Shown here: piece by piece, positions 29,152 to 37,842 of the stretch | Numbering within the stretch: the stretch's first letter is position 1 | Layout: each line of letters opens with the position of its first letter | Source of the DNA: Rhizobium sp. Root708 | GTDB taxonomy: Bacteria > Pseudomonadota > Alphaproteobacteria > Rhizobiales > Rhizobiaceae | Direction of reading: 5' to 3' | Assembly (NCBI RefSeq): GCF_001429725.1 | Contig: NZ_LMHV01000004.1 | Span: 186,437 to 250,436, forward strand | DNA length: 64,000 nt | Notes under the pieces: generated by a model | What the model was told of the DNA's origin: nothing | Databases searched by the model: none | Seen by the model: the letters and a program-made list of their open reading frames with translations, nothing else | Program-made: the position numbers and the translations under genes

Positions 29152-29379
29152 TTTTCTTCCAGAAAACAAATTCTTACGCTGATTGTCGAATTTAGGCCCT
29201 GAAGGGCCTCAGACGCTCAATCTAACGTAACGTGAAGTTCGAAGCCGCCGCTTGGCCTGTCGCGTCGAGACGTCGTGATTCGGCGCTGCCAGCGGCGCTG
29301 ACGCCGCTGCATTTCATCGGTTTAAGAGTGCGTGTCGAGGCTGTGGGGAAGCGCCCTGGGGCTGTTGGCGGATACCCGT

Positions 29380-30573
29380 TTAGACGGGCACCCGCGAGGG
29401 CTGCTTCTCGGCTTCCGCTACGTGACGCGCGCTTTGTGACTTTCCCTTCAGCGAGCGAATGCAGAACAACGCGTAGACGATCAGCGGCAGGCAGACCAGA
29501 TAGGCCGTCTTGATGCCTGCGTGCTCGGCGATGAAACCAAGCAGCGGCGGGGCGAGGAAGAATACGACGAAGGACATCTGGCCAAGTGCGGCAACATTGA
29601 CATGCGCCGGGCGATCCGTCCGTTGGGCGGCGGCGGAGACGGCAAGCGGGTAGACCGCGCTGCAGCCGGCGCCCATGAGCGAAAAGCCGATCAGGGCGAC
29701 GTAAGGGTAAGGGGCGGCCCAGACCGCTATCACGCCGATTGCTGCAAGGAGGAGCAGAACCGCGGCGACGGCGCGCGCCCCATAGCGATCGACCTGCGGA
29801 TCGACGAAGAGCCGCGCGCCTGCCATGAAGAAGGTGAAAAGCGTCAGTCCCAATCCACCGACGAAGGGTTCCGAGGCGAAGACGTCGCGCATGTAGATCG
29901 CCGACCAGTCGATGCCGGCGCCTTCGACGAGGAAGGCCGCGATGCCGATGACGCAGAGCGGCAGCAGCCCCCAGGTCGGAAGCGCGATCAGCGGCGCCTT
30001 CTGCTCGTCATGCTGGGGCCGCTCCGGCGCGTTCTTCATGCCTGAAATCGCCCAGATGCCGACGATGGTGACGAAGGTGAAGGTCAGCAGGAGGTGGAGC
30101 TGCATCGAAATCCCCGCCTGTCTTATGCCGGAGGCGACGAACGCGGTCAGGAAGAAGCCGAGACTCCAGAAGCCGTGTGCGCGGTTCATCACGCCACGCC
30201 CGAGCTGCGCTTCGATGCGGTCGATCTCGACGTTGAGATTTATTTCGAGCGCTCCGGCCAGCAGGCCCTCCAGGATCAGAATCAGGAAAACCAGCGGTGC
30301 GCTTGCCAGCCATGGGATCGTGGCGAGCAGGGCGGAGGTTCCGAGCACGGTGATGAAGGCGGTCGTGCGGGCGCCGAGGCGCGCGATGATACGTGATGCG
30401 AAGGTCAGCGAGATCAGCGCGCCGATCGCCGCACCGATGAGCGTCAGTCCAAGTTCGGAGCGATCGACCCCAAGCGAACTCTGCAGGTCGGGCATGCGGG
30501 CGAGGAGGGCACCCATGGACACCGCAAACAAGAAAAAGCAGATATAAATGCGGTGCTGCGGCGCAAGCTTCAT
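29380..30573 (-). CDS. MFS transporter (YbjJ/fucose-permease-like)
   Basis: A 397-aa membrane protein with 12 predicted helices. GALLARMPDLQSSLGVDRSELG near the N-terminus and FASRIIARLGARTT (motif A region) are typical of the YbjJ-like MFS subgroup; a charged central loop (MKNAPERPQHDEQKAP) separates the halves. The C-terminal tail is basic and polar. Substrate unknown. Divergent from the hydroxypyruvate-isomerase-like gene, with a 222-base promoter region between them. Confidence 0.85.
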   Translation of the reverse strand: MKLAPQHRIYICFFLFAVSMGALLARMPDLQSSLGVDRSELGLTLIGAAIGALISLTFASRIIARLGARTTAFITVLGTSALLATIPWLASAPLVFLILILEGLLAGALEINLNVEIDRIEAQLGRGVMNRAHGFWSLGFFLTAFVASGIRQAGISMQLHLLLTFTFVTIVGIWAISGMKNAPERPQHDEQKAPLIALPTWGLLPLCVIGIAAFLVEGAGIDWSAIYMRDVFASEPFVGGLGLTLFTFFMAGARLFVDPQVDRYGARAVAAVLLLLAAIGVIAVWAAPYPYVALIGFSLMGAGCSAVYPLAVSAAAQRTDRPAHVNVAALGQMSFVVFFLAPPLLGFIAEHAGIKTAYLVCLPLIVYALFCIRSLKGKSQSARHVAEAEKQPSRVPV

Positions 30574-30795
30574 GATGTCCCCCCGGAATGTTCAGGCTCG
30601 ATGCCTGAGCCTACTTTGTAGGTTTGAGATATGCGTGACACAACCCCCGAGCGATTTCTTATTGCTGTTTGCAGGCGGTTCATGCCGCTAAGGTTTACTG
30701 CCTGGTGAATCCGGTTGCCGACTACTACCGCTTGCCCGCCGGGCGGCGTGCGGTAATGTCACCGGTGCAACATTGCGTCGGTTAGCGAGAGCGTC

Positions 30796-31560
30796 ATGAG
30801 ATTGTCGGCCTGTATTGAATGGTTGTTTGCCGCCGAGGCGGAGAATTTTGCCGATCGAATTCGGCTTGCCCACGAGAGCGGCGTGGAGGCCGTCGAATTC
30901 TGGAAATGGACGAACAAGGATATCGGCAGCATCGAGTGGGCGCTGAACGAGACCGGCATCGAGCTCAGCAGCTTCGTGGCGGAGCCGATGATTCCATTGA
31001 CCGACATCGCCAACAAGGCAGCCTTTCTGGAGGGCCTGAAGCGCTCCGCGGAGATCGCCAGGCGTCTCGGCGCTCATACGCTGATTGCGCAGGCTGGCGA
31101 CGACCTGGCGGGAAAGACGAGGCAGGAGCAGCGCGACGCTCTTGTCACCACGCTTTCGGCCGCCGGCGAGGTCCTCGAGGGCAGCGGCGTGCGGCTCGGT
31201 GTCGAACCGCTGAACACGCTGATCGACCATGTGGGCTACTTTCTTCCCTCGACTGTCGAAGGGCTCGATATCGCAAGAGAAACCGGACGGCCTGAAATCG
31301 GCATCGTCTACGATGTGTACCACTCGGCGGTGATGGGCGAGGATACGCCGACTGTTATCGGTGACGACATCAGCCGCGTTTTCCACATTCACGTCGCGGA
31401 CCATCCGGGCCGAAATGAACCCGGCCGTGGCAATGTCGATCTCAGACATCGCGTCAACTGGCTTGTCGGTGCCGGATACACAGGCGCGATCGGTTTGGAA
31501 TATCGTCCGCTGGCATCGAGCGCCGAGACGATCGACACCGTTCGCGCGATCCTCGAATAA
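30796..31560 (+). CDS. hyi: hydroxypyruvate isomerase-like TIM-barrel enzyme
   Basis: A 254-aa AP-endonuclease-2/xylose-isomerase-like TIM barrel. Metal and substrate motifs of the Hyi family are present: VEFWKWTNKD, VEPLN with the Glu ligand, IVYDVYHSAV, HIHVADHPGRNEPGRGN and the final GLEYRP. Family members interconvert hydroxypyruvate and tartronate semialdehyde or isomerise related keto sugars. No glyoxylate carboligase gene is adjacent, so the physiological substrate is open. Divergent from the MFS gene. Confidence 0.82.
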   Translation: MRLSACIEWLFAAEAENFADRIRLAHESGVEAVEFWKWTNKDIGSIEWALNETGIELSSFVAEPMIPLTDIANKAAFLEGLKRSAEIARRLGAHTLIAQAGDDLAGKTRQEQRDALVTTLSAAGEVLEGSGVRLGVEPLNTLIDHVGYFLPSTVEGLDIARETGRPEIGIVYDVYHSAVMGEDTPTVIGDDISRVFHIHVADHPGRNEPGRGNVDLRHRVNWLVGAGYTGAIGLEYRPLASSAETIDTVRAILE

Positions 31561-31687
31561 TCTTCTGTCTCTGGCAATCGTCGTTTCCGGCATTCCATTC
31601 GCCGTCGGAGATACCATCTAAGAGCGTAGACTTAATATCGATCTCATACTGCAAGGTCGCTCCCGCGACCGTTTTTGGAGTTTTGCA

Positions 31688-32962
31688 ATGCAATCCCAGA
31701 CGAGCCTTGTTCTGGAAGACGACAGCCCGCGCGGCGGCATGTGGCCGAAGCGCCGACGGCAGATCCTCGACTGGCTGATCAACGACACCCGCAACGAACG
31801 TTTCATCGACAACCTGCTTGTCCAGATGTGCGAAAAACTGCGTGCGCAGGACGTTCCCGTGGCACGCGCGACGATGCATTTTCGAACGCATCATCCGCAG
31901 TGGCTGGGCGCCCGTATTCTCTGGGCCACGGGAATGACGGAAGCGAAGATCGCCACCTTCGGTTACGGCATAGAGAACACGCCGCAATTTCTGAAGAGCC
32001 CGGTCAACGAGATCTTCAGCGGCGCGAACGAGGTGCGGAAGAACCTCGAGGCGATGCGCGATGGCGACGGCCACCACGAGTTCTACGATGAACTGAGGCG
32101 CGAGGGCCTGACCGAATATCTGGCCTGGCCGATGGATCATACGCTCGGCAAGCGGCATATCGTTACCTTCTCCAGCGACCAACCGGGCGGCTTTTCAGAC
32201 GAGGATGTCGAATTCCTCAGGGATCTCCTGCCGGCCCTGACGCTGGTGACCGAGATTCGCCTCAAGAACATCCTGGCGCGCACCTTGCTGCAGACCTATG
32301 TCGGCCCACATGCGAGCGAGCAGATCCTTGCCGGTGCGACGACGCGCGGCAGCGGCGCCACGGTCGGCGCGGCGATCCTGATCTGCGACCTGCGCGATTT
32401 TACGACGATCTCCGATCAGTGGCCGAGAGACGACGTTATCGAATTGCTGAACGACTACTTCGATGCGATGTCGGAGCCGATCGAGCGGCATGGCGGCGAG
32501 ATCCTGAAATTCATGGGTGACGGCATGCTGGCGATCTTTCCGCTCAGCAATCCGGACGCCTGCGGCAACCTGCTTTCGGCGATCCGCGAAGCCGAGGACG
32601 CCATGCGGGACCTCAACACGCGGAACGAACAAGATGGTCGCGAGGTTCTCCGCTTCGGCATCGGCGTGCATGTGGGTGACGTGATGTACGGCAATATCGG
32701 CTCGCGCCGCCGCCTTGATTTCACGGTCATTGGCCCCGCGGTCAACGTCGCGTCGCGGCTGGAAAGTCTCACCAAGGAAATCAAGCGGCCGGTGCTGTTC
32801 TCGCGCGCATTCGTGGAGATGGCCGGCTGCGGCGCCGCGATGGAAAGCCTCGGGGCGTTTCCGCTGCGAGGTCTCGGCGAGCCAGTGGACGTCTATGCGC
32901 GGACATCGGACGGAGGTGTGATCCAGGCCGGACAAAGGGCCGGGGTCTCCGTTCAACGTTAA
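31688..32962 (+). CDS. class III adenylate/guanylate cyclase
   Basis: A 424-aa soluble protein. Residues ~15-200 form a GAF-like sensory region (ATMHFRTHHPQWLG... typical of rhizobial cyclases); the catalytic domain (about 225-400) has ILICDLRDFTTISD with the first metal-binding Asp, HGGEILKFMGDGMLAIFP with the second, and DFTVIGPAVNVASRLE. Length and layout match the many single-domain cyclases of Rhizobiaceae. Product cAMP is likely; no effector gene is adjacent. The start follows a GGAG at about 31677. Confidence 0.9.
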   Translation: MQSQTSLVLEDDSPRGGMWPKRRRQILDWLINDTRNERFIDNLLVQMCEKLRAQDVPVARATMHFRTHHPQWLGARILWATGMTEAKIATFGYGIENTPQFLKSPVNEIFSGANEVRKNLEAMRDGDGHHEFYDELRREGLTEYLAWPMDHTLGKRHIVTFSSDQPGGFSDEDVEFLRDLLPALTLVTEIRLKNILARTLLQTYVGPHASEQILAGATTRGSGATVGAAILICDLRDFTTISDQWPRDDVIELLNDYFDAMSEPIERHGGEILKFMGDGMLAIFPLSNPDACGNLLSAIREAEDAMRDLNTRNEQDGREVLRFGIGVHVGDVMYGNIGSRRRLDFTVIGPAVNVASRLESLTKEIKRPVLFSRAFVEMAGCGAAMESLGAFPLRGLGEPVDVYARTSDGGVIQAGQRAGVSVQR

Positions 32963-33632
32963 CGGTTGGAAACGCCAGCCGCGTCCTGGGGCGGATCGGA
33001 GCGAGGTCCGGCATAGGAACCGACCTGATGCAGCGGAGGGCGTCAGGGAGGCGCTAAAATTGCGAGCTTGACCGCAGGACAACACGCCGGAGCTATCGCG
33101 CACGCATCGTCGCCATGATGGGCACGTCCATGATCGTTATGAGCGAATTTCGGCCGAGGTGGCACGCGCCAGATCCGGGGAACCCATCCGGAAGCAAGGC
33201 GCTTCTTCTACACAAAATGACACTGTGTTCGCCCTTTCCAGCTGCGTCCAAAAATCAGTTCTGGACGCCGGGCAGGGGAATTCTCGTGGCGAAAAGCCTC
33301 GGGTACTACCATAGGGAGATTTTTCCGATCTTCGGAAAACGCGAGATTTTCTCGCTCTCAGAGGCGGGCTTGAGGTGTGGACACCTACTCCATAGCGGTC
33401 GACGACCCGGAATTCTCGTCCCCAAGAACTCGCGGTGACGCCCTAAAAATCAGTTAATTCGTTGATATAAATATATAATATCTGTTGCGACGCAGACACT
33501 GAGTCACGGCAAGAATTTGCTGTACTCGGTAGTTCCTTTTTCACCTTCTTGCGATCGGCGCACGAACCAGCGACATACCGCGCAAACTCAAATTCGTTTA
33601 AAAAACAACTTTACAGCGATGAGGCAGGCGGC
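32963..33632. other. intergenic region, no convincing gene
   Basis: 670 bases. One open frame (33115-33438) has no ribosome-binding site or family features and I reject it. From about 33430 the DNA becomes AT-rich (TTGATATAAATATATAATATC), a likely promoter zone for the autotransporter remnant that follows. Confidence 0.5.
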
Positions 33633-34380
33633 GTGCGCGGTATTCTTAATTCTCGAAAGACGGTGTTTTTTGCTGGCTTGAGCTTTGCAGCGATGGCAGT
33701 CAGTGGCAGCCCTCTGTCCGGCATCGGCGGCTAGCTACACTGCGGGTAGCGAGACTGAGTTGAACAACGCCATTGCTGCGGCAGACGCTGATGGCGATGC
33801 GAACGCGACCATCACGCTGACTGGTAGCTTCGCTATCGGGACCACCCTTACATCTCCCACGAAGCCGATCATTATCGATACCCGAGGCTTCACCATGGGC
33901 GGTGTCGATTTAGGCGGGTCGACTGATAAGGCAGTGACTTTCTCTGGCACGATTGTTGGTGCCACAGGTCAACGCGGGTTCTTGTTCGACAACGCGTCGG
34001 GGCTCGGGACATTGCTCAACAACGGCTCAATCACCGGGGGTGCTGGTACGGCTACCCCAGGCACCGGCGTCTATTTTAATGGTCCGGTCTCTTTCGTGAA
34101 TAATGGAAGCGTGACCGGCGGCTCGAGTACAGTTGGGGGCTCGGGTCTCTCCAAGCCATCCTTGGTGGCGAACTCATCAACAATGGTGTGATCCAAGGCG
34201 GAGATGGTTCTGCTGGATCTGGAGGGATCGGTCAAATCTGGGCGGAATAGCGACTGCAGGCCCCATAAGGCTCATCAACAACGGAACCATCCGTGGTGGT
34301 ACCGGTTCAACCGCCGGCGGCACAGGCGTCCGCCTCTCTACGGGCGATGGGGTAGCCGCGATCGGCGGTGCGCTACGCTT
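33633..34380 (+). pseudogene. autotransporter gene, 5' part (signal and passenger), frameshifted
   Basis: A GTG at 33633 starts a signal-peptide-like segment (SRKTVFFAGLSFAAMAVSGS). The passenger continues in another frame from about 33730 (YTAGSETELNNAIAAAD, then repeats such as LLNNGSITGGAG and FVNNGSVTGGSS), shifts again at about 34155 (ELINNGVIQGGDGSAG) and once more at about 34230 (LINNGTIRGGTGSTAGG). The NNGxIxGG repeats are typical of beta-helical passenger domains. The coding similarity ends near 34380, where a ~1-kb insert begins. The beta-barrel part is found at 35377-36033. Confidence 0.8.
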
Positions 34381-34467
34381 ATCTGAGACGTGCTCTATAT
34401 TCTCATCATCGTCGAAGTCTAGGCGGCCGGGAGATAACTGAGCTCTCTCGGATGCGCGGAGCGGCTC

Positions 34468-34641
34468 ATGCCCAGCACCATCCCTTACGAACCGGACATG
34501 ATTGTTTTCTACGATAGCTCGACGCGAAGCGTGATCGTCAACTTTCGTGGGGAGCTCACTTTCCTGGGGCGTTTCATTGATAGACCGACCGCGTACGAGG
34601 CAGCGGAGGACTTTTGTCGCAGCCGCGGCTGGAAAGGATGA
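34468..34641 (+). CDS. 57-aa small protein, unknown
   Basis: Open frame MPSTIPYEPDMIVFYDSSTR... ending RSRGWKG, preceded by a GCGGAG ribosome-binding site. A compact alpha/beta-looking acidic protein with no signal or membrane segment. I do not recognise a family, although similar mini-proteins accompany DUF982 genes in rhizobia (impression only). It is the first gene of the insert in the autotransporter gene. Confidence 0.5.
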   Translation: MPSTIPYEPDMIVFYDSSTRSVIVNFRGELTFLGRFIDRPTAYEAAEDFCRSRGWKG

Positions 34642-34737
34642 TATGCGGACGTCCTTCCGGCACACTGGTTTTTGACTTGAAAGACGAAGGGCGCGTTCTA
34701 GATTATATCCTCGCCAATTTTCGGTTGGAGGAAAACC

Positions 34738-35001
34738 ATGAGCCAGCAACGAGACGACGCTGCGAACCTTTCCTTGTGGGATACCCCTGTTTACGTGCGT
34801 ATCAGTCGAGGCATGACGGAAGTGATAGACGGCCCGCACGACGCGATGACTTATCTCTCGAATAGATGGCCAGCCGAGCGTGGCCAGCATTTCGAGCAAG
34901 CGAGACTTGCGTGCAAAGATGCGATCGAGCAGTACGGATCGCTCGAGCAAGCTCGGGAGGCCTTTATCGCTGCCGCAAATGAGGTCCACATTCTGGCGTA
35001 G
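34738..35001 (+). CDS. DUF982 family protein
   Basis: An 87-aa protein with the DUF982 pattern: WDTPVYVRISRGMTEVIDGP, AMTYLSNRWPAERG, ARLACKDAIEQ and a final AREAFIAAANEVHIL. The family is largely confined to Rhizobiales, often on plasmids and in many copies, and its function is unknown. Start supported by GGTTGGAGGAAAACC before the ATG. Convergent with the MazG-like gene, 2 bases apart. Confidence 0.85.
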   Translation: MSQQRDDAANLSLWDTPVYVRISRGMTEVIDGPHDAMTYLSNRWPAERGQHFEQARLACKDAIEQYGSLEQAREAFIAAANEVHILA

Positions 35002-35003
35002 TA

Positions 35004-35366
35004 TCATCCTTCCGCCTCCGCCGAACTAAGGGCGGCTTGGATTTTGGTCGCGAGACCGTTCTTTTCGCTGGTGCTGTTGAACTTGGCGAAGACTGCCGGC
35101 TCCAAGTCGATGCCGGCAGTGATGGCGCAGAGAACAGCACAGTGGATGACATCGCCAAGCTCTTCGGCAAGGTGCTCGACGGCATCGCGAGAGCCGCGCC
35201 AGCCGTGCCGCTCGCGCTCAAGCTTCTTGATGACGTTCTGAGCTTCTCCACACTCACCGCCCAGCTCATTGCCCCGCAAAGGCAGGTCGGGCTTCTGATC
35301 CGGGCACCATTCCTCCTGGCGCTCGACGTGGGCGCGCTGCAGGTCGGCGATAGAAAACCCAACCAC
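35004..35366 (-). CDS. MazG-like nucleotide pyrophosphohydrolase
   Basis: A 120-aa all-alpha NTP-pyrophosphatase: IADLQRAHVERQEEWCPD, then GNELGGECGEAQNVIKKLERE (first metal-binding Glu cluster) and AEELGDVIHCAVL (second cluster), ending KFNSTSEKNGLATKI. Members hydrolyse house-cleaning or modified NTPs, or (p)ppGpp-related nucleotides. GTG start. Only about 10 bases separate its start from the autotransporter barrel sequence and no ribosome-binding site is visible, so its promoter may have been lost in the insertion. Confidence 0.78.
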   Translation of the reverse strand: MVGFSIADLQRAHVERQEEWCPDQKPDLPLRGNELGGECGEAQNVIKKLERERHGWRGSRDAVEHLAEELGDVIHCAVLCAITAGIDLEPAVFAKFNSTSEKNGLATKIQAALSSAEAEG

Positions 35367-35376
35367 ATCGATCTCG

Positions 35377-36033
35377 GGTGATGTCAGCTCGATCTATGGC
35401 AACGGCACGGTCGACACGGTCGGATACGGCGTCGGGGCGACGCTGACATGGTACGGCGAAGACGGCTTCTATGCGGATGCACTCAGCCAGGCGACGGTTT
35501 TCGATACGAACCTGAAATCCGATCTGGTGGATGGGAACCTGAAAGACAGCAATAGCGGCTTCGGCTATGCGCTCAGCATCGAGACCGGCCGGCGCTTCGC
35601 GACAGCGGGCGCATGGACGATCACGCCGCAGGCGCAGCTCGTCTACTCGTCCGTCAACTTCGTCGATTTCCACGATCGCTTCGGCGCTCCTATTTCGCTT
35701 GATCGCGGCGACAGCCTGAACGGCCGCATCGGCGTGGCGCTGGACCACGACGAAAGCTGGAAGCAGGCCGACGGCAAGGCCGTAAACGCGAAGTTCTATG
35801 GCTCCGCCGATCTCTACTACGAGTTCCTCGATGGCTCCGCCCTCAATGTCGCCGACGTCCGCTTCGCGACCGACAACGACCAGCTGGCGGCCGGCATCAC
35901 GCTTGGCGGCTCCTATAGCTGGAACGACGGCCGCACATCGGTCTATGGTGAGGTGATCGCCCGATCGTCGGTCGAGAATGTCGGTGACAGCTATGCCATC
36001 GGCGGCACCGCGGGCCTGCGGGTGAAGTGGTAG
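35377..36033 (+). pseudogene. autotransporter gene, 3' part (outer-membrane beta-barrel)
   Basis: An open frame of about 218 codons without its own start: SSIYGNGTVDTVGYGVGATL, WYGEDGFYADALSQ, YALSIETGRRF, ITPQAQLVYSSVNF, DRGDSLNGRIGVAL, and a final strand GTAGLRVKW ending in an aromatic residue, as needed for barrel assembly. This is the C-terminal translocator domain of a type Va autotransporter. It is separated from its passenger by the 34380-35376 insert and should not be translated as a functional secreted protein. Confidence 0.82.
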
Positions 36034-36101
36034 GCTTTGATTGTTCGGCCCTTGGCTGTCGGCCTAGACGACTGCCAAGGCTGACGGGCGGAGACCCTCG
36101 T

Positions 36102-36466
36102 TCATTCCGTCGAGAGGAAGTATTTGATCGCAGGGTCCTTGTCGCATCTGGAAAGCGGCAGTTGCCGGACAGCGTGAATCCGCGTGATCGACTCCTCGTG
36201 GGTGTCGACCTCCATGCAGGCGCAGGCGTAGCCATGGATTGCGAAGGTGTGGACGTATTCTCCCCGGGTCAGGTCGGGAATCTTGTTCATGCCTTGCACA
36301 GGTTTGCCGCCGGCGCCTGAGAACATGATCTGCCAGGCGCGCTCAGCGTCGTAGAGCGTCCACTTCCCGGTTGCCGGATTATCGAACCAGCCGCAACGGC
36401 GTTCTGCGCCGCGGATGCCGAAGCAAGCATCGACAAGGCAACGACGGTCGTTTTGCGCAGGCGCAT
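36102..36466 (-). pseudogene. DUF4087 family exported protein, frameshifted
   Basis: ATG 36466 starts a signal peptide (MRLRKTTVVALSMLASASA). After it the DUF4087 pattern continues in a neighbouring frame: AERRCGWFDNPATGKWTLYD, GMNKIPDLTRGEYV, YACACMEV and LPLSRCDKDPA, running to 36102. The shift is at about 36405, next to the expected signal cleavage site (a run of GCGGCG), and one base would restore a complete protein of about 120 aa. It could also be a sequencing error. Function of the family is unknown; the Cys-rich mature part suggests disulfides. Confidence 0.7.
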
Positions 36467-36776
36467 TGATAGCCCTCTGCAGTTGCTGCGTCGCCAGGAT
36501 TGGTCGCATGGATGCATCACGAAATAAAGACCTTCGATCCCTAGCGACAGGCCGGTTTAGGCCGGTAGCGGTCATCTGTTCCGACCAAATTGAACTTGCC
36601 GTCAAAGGCGGTGCCAAGCCATTCAGGGGCCACCTCCTCTATGAGCTGCTTGCGTTCTTAATCTGAGAGCTCCCGGACGTTCCACCATGAACATAGCGAG
36701 CGGTGCCGTGGCATGATAGGTGTTGGGACTTGGATCACGCCCAGCATTCACCAGTGCCTTACAAAGGACAAATGCC

Positions 36777-37457
36777 ATGGGAGACCAGAAGCGCCCGCTG
36801 CAACCGGGGGAACACGCGCCCGCCTTCGCACTTCCGTCGGCAAATCAAGACGGAACGGTTTCTCTCGCGAGCTTGCGCGGTCACCCTTTTCTGATCGCCT
36901 TCTTCCGCGGTTTGCACTGCCCATTTTGCCGGCGCCAAGTGGGGCAACTCGGTCGTCTACAGCCTGCCTTGCGCGCTGCGGGGGTCGAAACGGTTGCCGT
37001 GATCAACACGCCGGTGGCGCGCGCCCGCATCTATTTCGAGCACAGGCCGACACCGTCCTTGCTCCTCTGTGACCAGGATTGCTCCGCGCACAGGGCATTT
37101 GGCGTGCCGTACGGCGAATTCCTGTCCGAAGACAGCGGCGAGAAGCCGACATGGCCCTATCAGGCAAGCATGGAGCAATTCGAGGCCGCTCGCATCAACC
37201 CGACCGGCGAATTGCCGGAAGCGTTGCACCCGATGGCGGCCAATGTCCTGCTCAACGCCAGAGACGGCTTCGAGCTTACGGACGTTGATCATGCCGTCTT
37301 CGCTAGCCATCCGACACAGCTTGTCGGGCACTTCCTCGTCGACGGCGATGGCATTGTTCGCTGGGTGCAAATCGAAGCACGCGACGGGCCTGACGGCCTC
37401 TGCATCTTTCCAAACGCCGCGGAAATACTCGCTGCTGCCGGTAGCCTCCAACGTTGA
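36777..37457 (+). CDS. AhpC/TSA-family peroxiredoxin-like protein
   Basis: A 226-aa thioredoxin-fold protein; start at ATG 36777, 9 bases after AAAGGA. PGEHAPAFALPSANQDGTVSL is the N-terminal peroxiredoxin strand and AFFRGLHCPFCRRQ holds a CxxC redox site in the position of the peroxidatic Cys. The region DVDHAVFASHPTQLVGHFLVDGDGIVRW is the family's C-terminal half. Cytosolic. Likely a peroxidase or disulfide reductase of the AhpC-TSA/redoxin group; no dedicated reductase gene is nearby. Confidence 0.82.
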   Translation: MGDQKRPLQPGEHAPAFALPSANQDGTVSLASLRGHPFLIAFFRGLHCPFCRRQVGQLGRLQPALRAAGVETVAVINTPVARARIYFEHRPTPSLLLCDQDCSAHRAFGVPYGEFLSEDSGEKPTWPYQASMEQFEAARINPTGELPEALHPMAANVLLNARDGFELTDVDHAVFASHPTQLVGHFLVDGDGIVRWVQIEARDGPDGLCIFPNAAEILAAAGSLQR

Positions 37458-37569
37458 AGGCGACGCGCTCCGAAAGTCACAAAGCAAGCAGTACGCGGGA
37501 CGACAGCGCGGCAATCTCGGGGCAGGGTGATTTCATTCGAAGAGTGCGTACATCTCATTCAGTACGCGT

Positions 37570-37644
37570 TGGCACGCCCTAGGGGAGTCGAACCCCTCTT
37601 CCCAGAATGAAAATCTGGTGTCCTAACCGATAGACGAAGGGCGC
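37570..37644 (-). tRNA. tRNA-Glu(TTC)
   Basis: Minus strand: acceptor GCGCCCT pairs with AGGGCGT (one G-T end pair), D arm with GGTTAGGAC, anticodon stem-loop CCAGA-TTTTCAT-TCTGG with anticodon TTC, T arm AGGGG-TTCGACT-CCCCT, discriminator G and encoded CCA. Complete. Confidence 0.95.
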
Positions 37645-37842
37645 TTCCTTCGTGGTGGCGCCCTTATAGTCAGGCCTTCTGAATCCCGCAAGCGGCAATT
37701 TTGATTTTCTACAAAAAAATGACAGATTACTCTTCGGCGCTGTGGATGGTCATTCCTGACGGCGAATCAAGCCGCTAGGCGTAACTGTTCGCGCGCCTTC
37801 GAGGCGCGTTACGTTGAGTCAGATTGCTTTAGGTGAGGGCGT

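Noticed and set aside
33115..33438. 107-codon open frame before the autotransporter remnant
   Set aside because: No ribosome-binding site or motif; it spans low-constraint sequence.
34283..34307. GGAAC-N17-GTT inside the autotransporter passenger
   Set aside because: It falls within repeat-coding sequence (NNGTIRGG) and is 160 bases from the next start codon, so it is probably a coincidence, unlike the three sites in the left arm.
34380..35376. Insert in the autotransporter gene as a classical insertion sequence
   Set aside because: No transposase gene and no terminal inverted repeats or target duplication could be seen; the genes are DUF982 and MazG-like.
36027..36320. 97-codon plus-strand open frame
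   Set aside because: It is the antisense shadow of the DUF4087 gene, whose minus-strand frame has clear family motifs.
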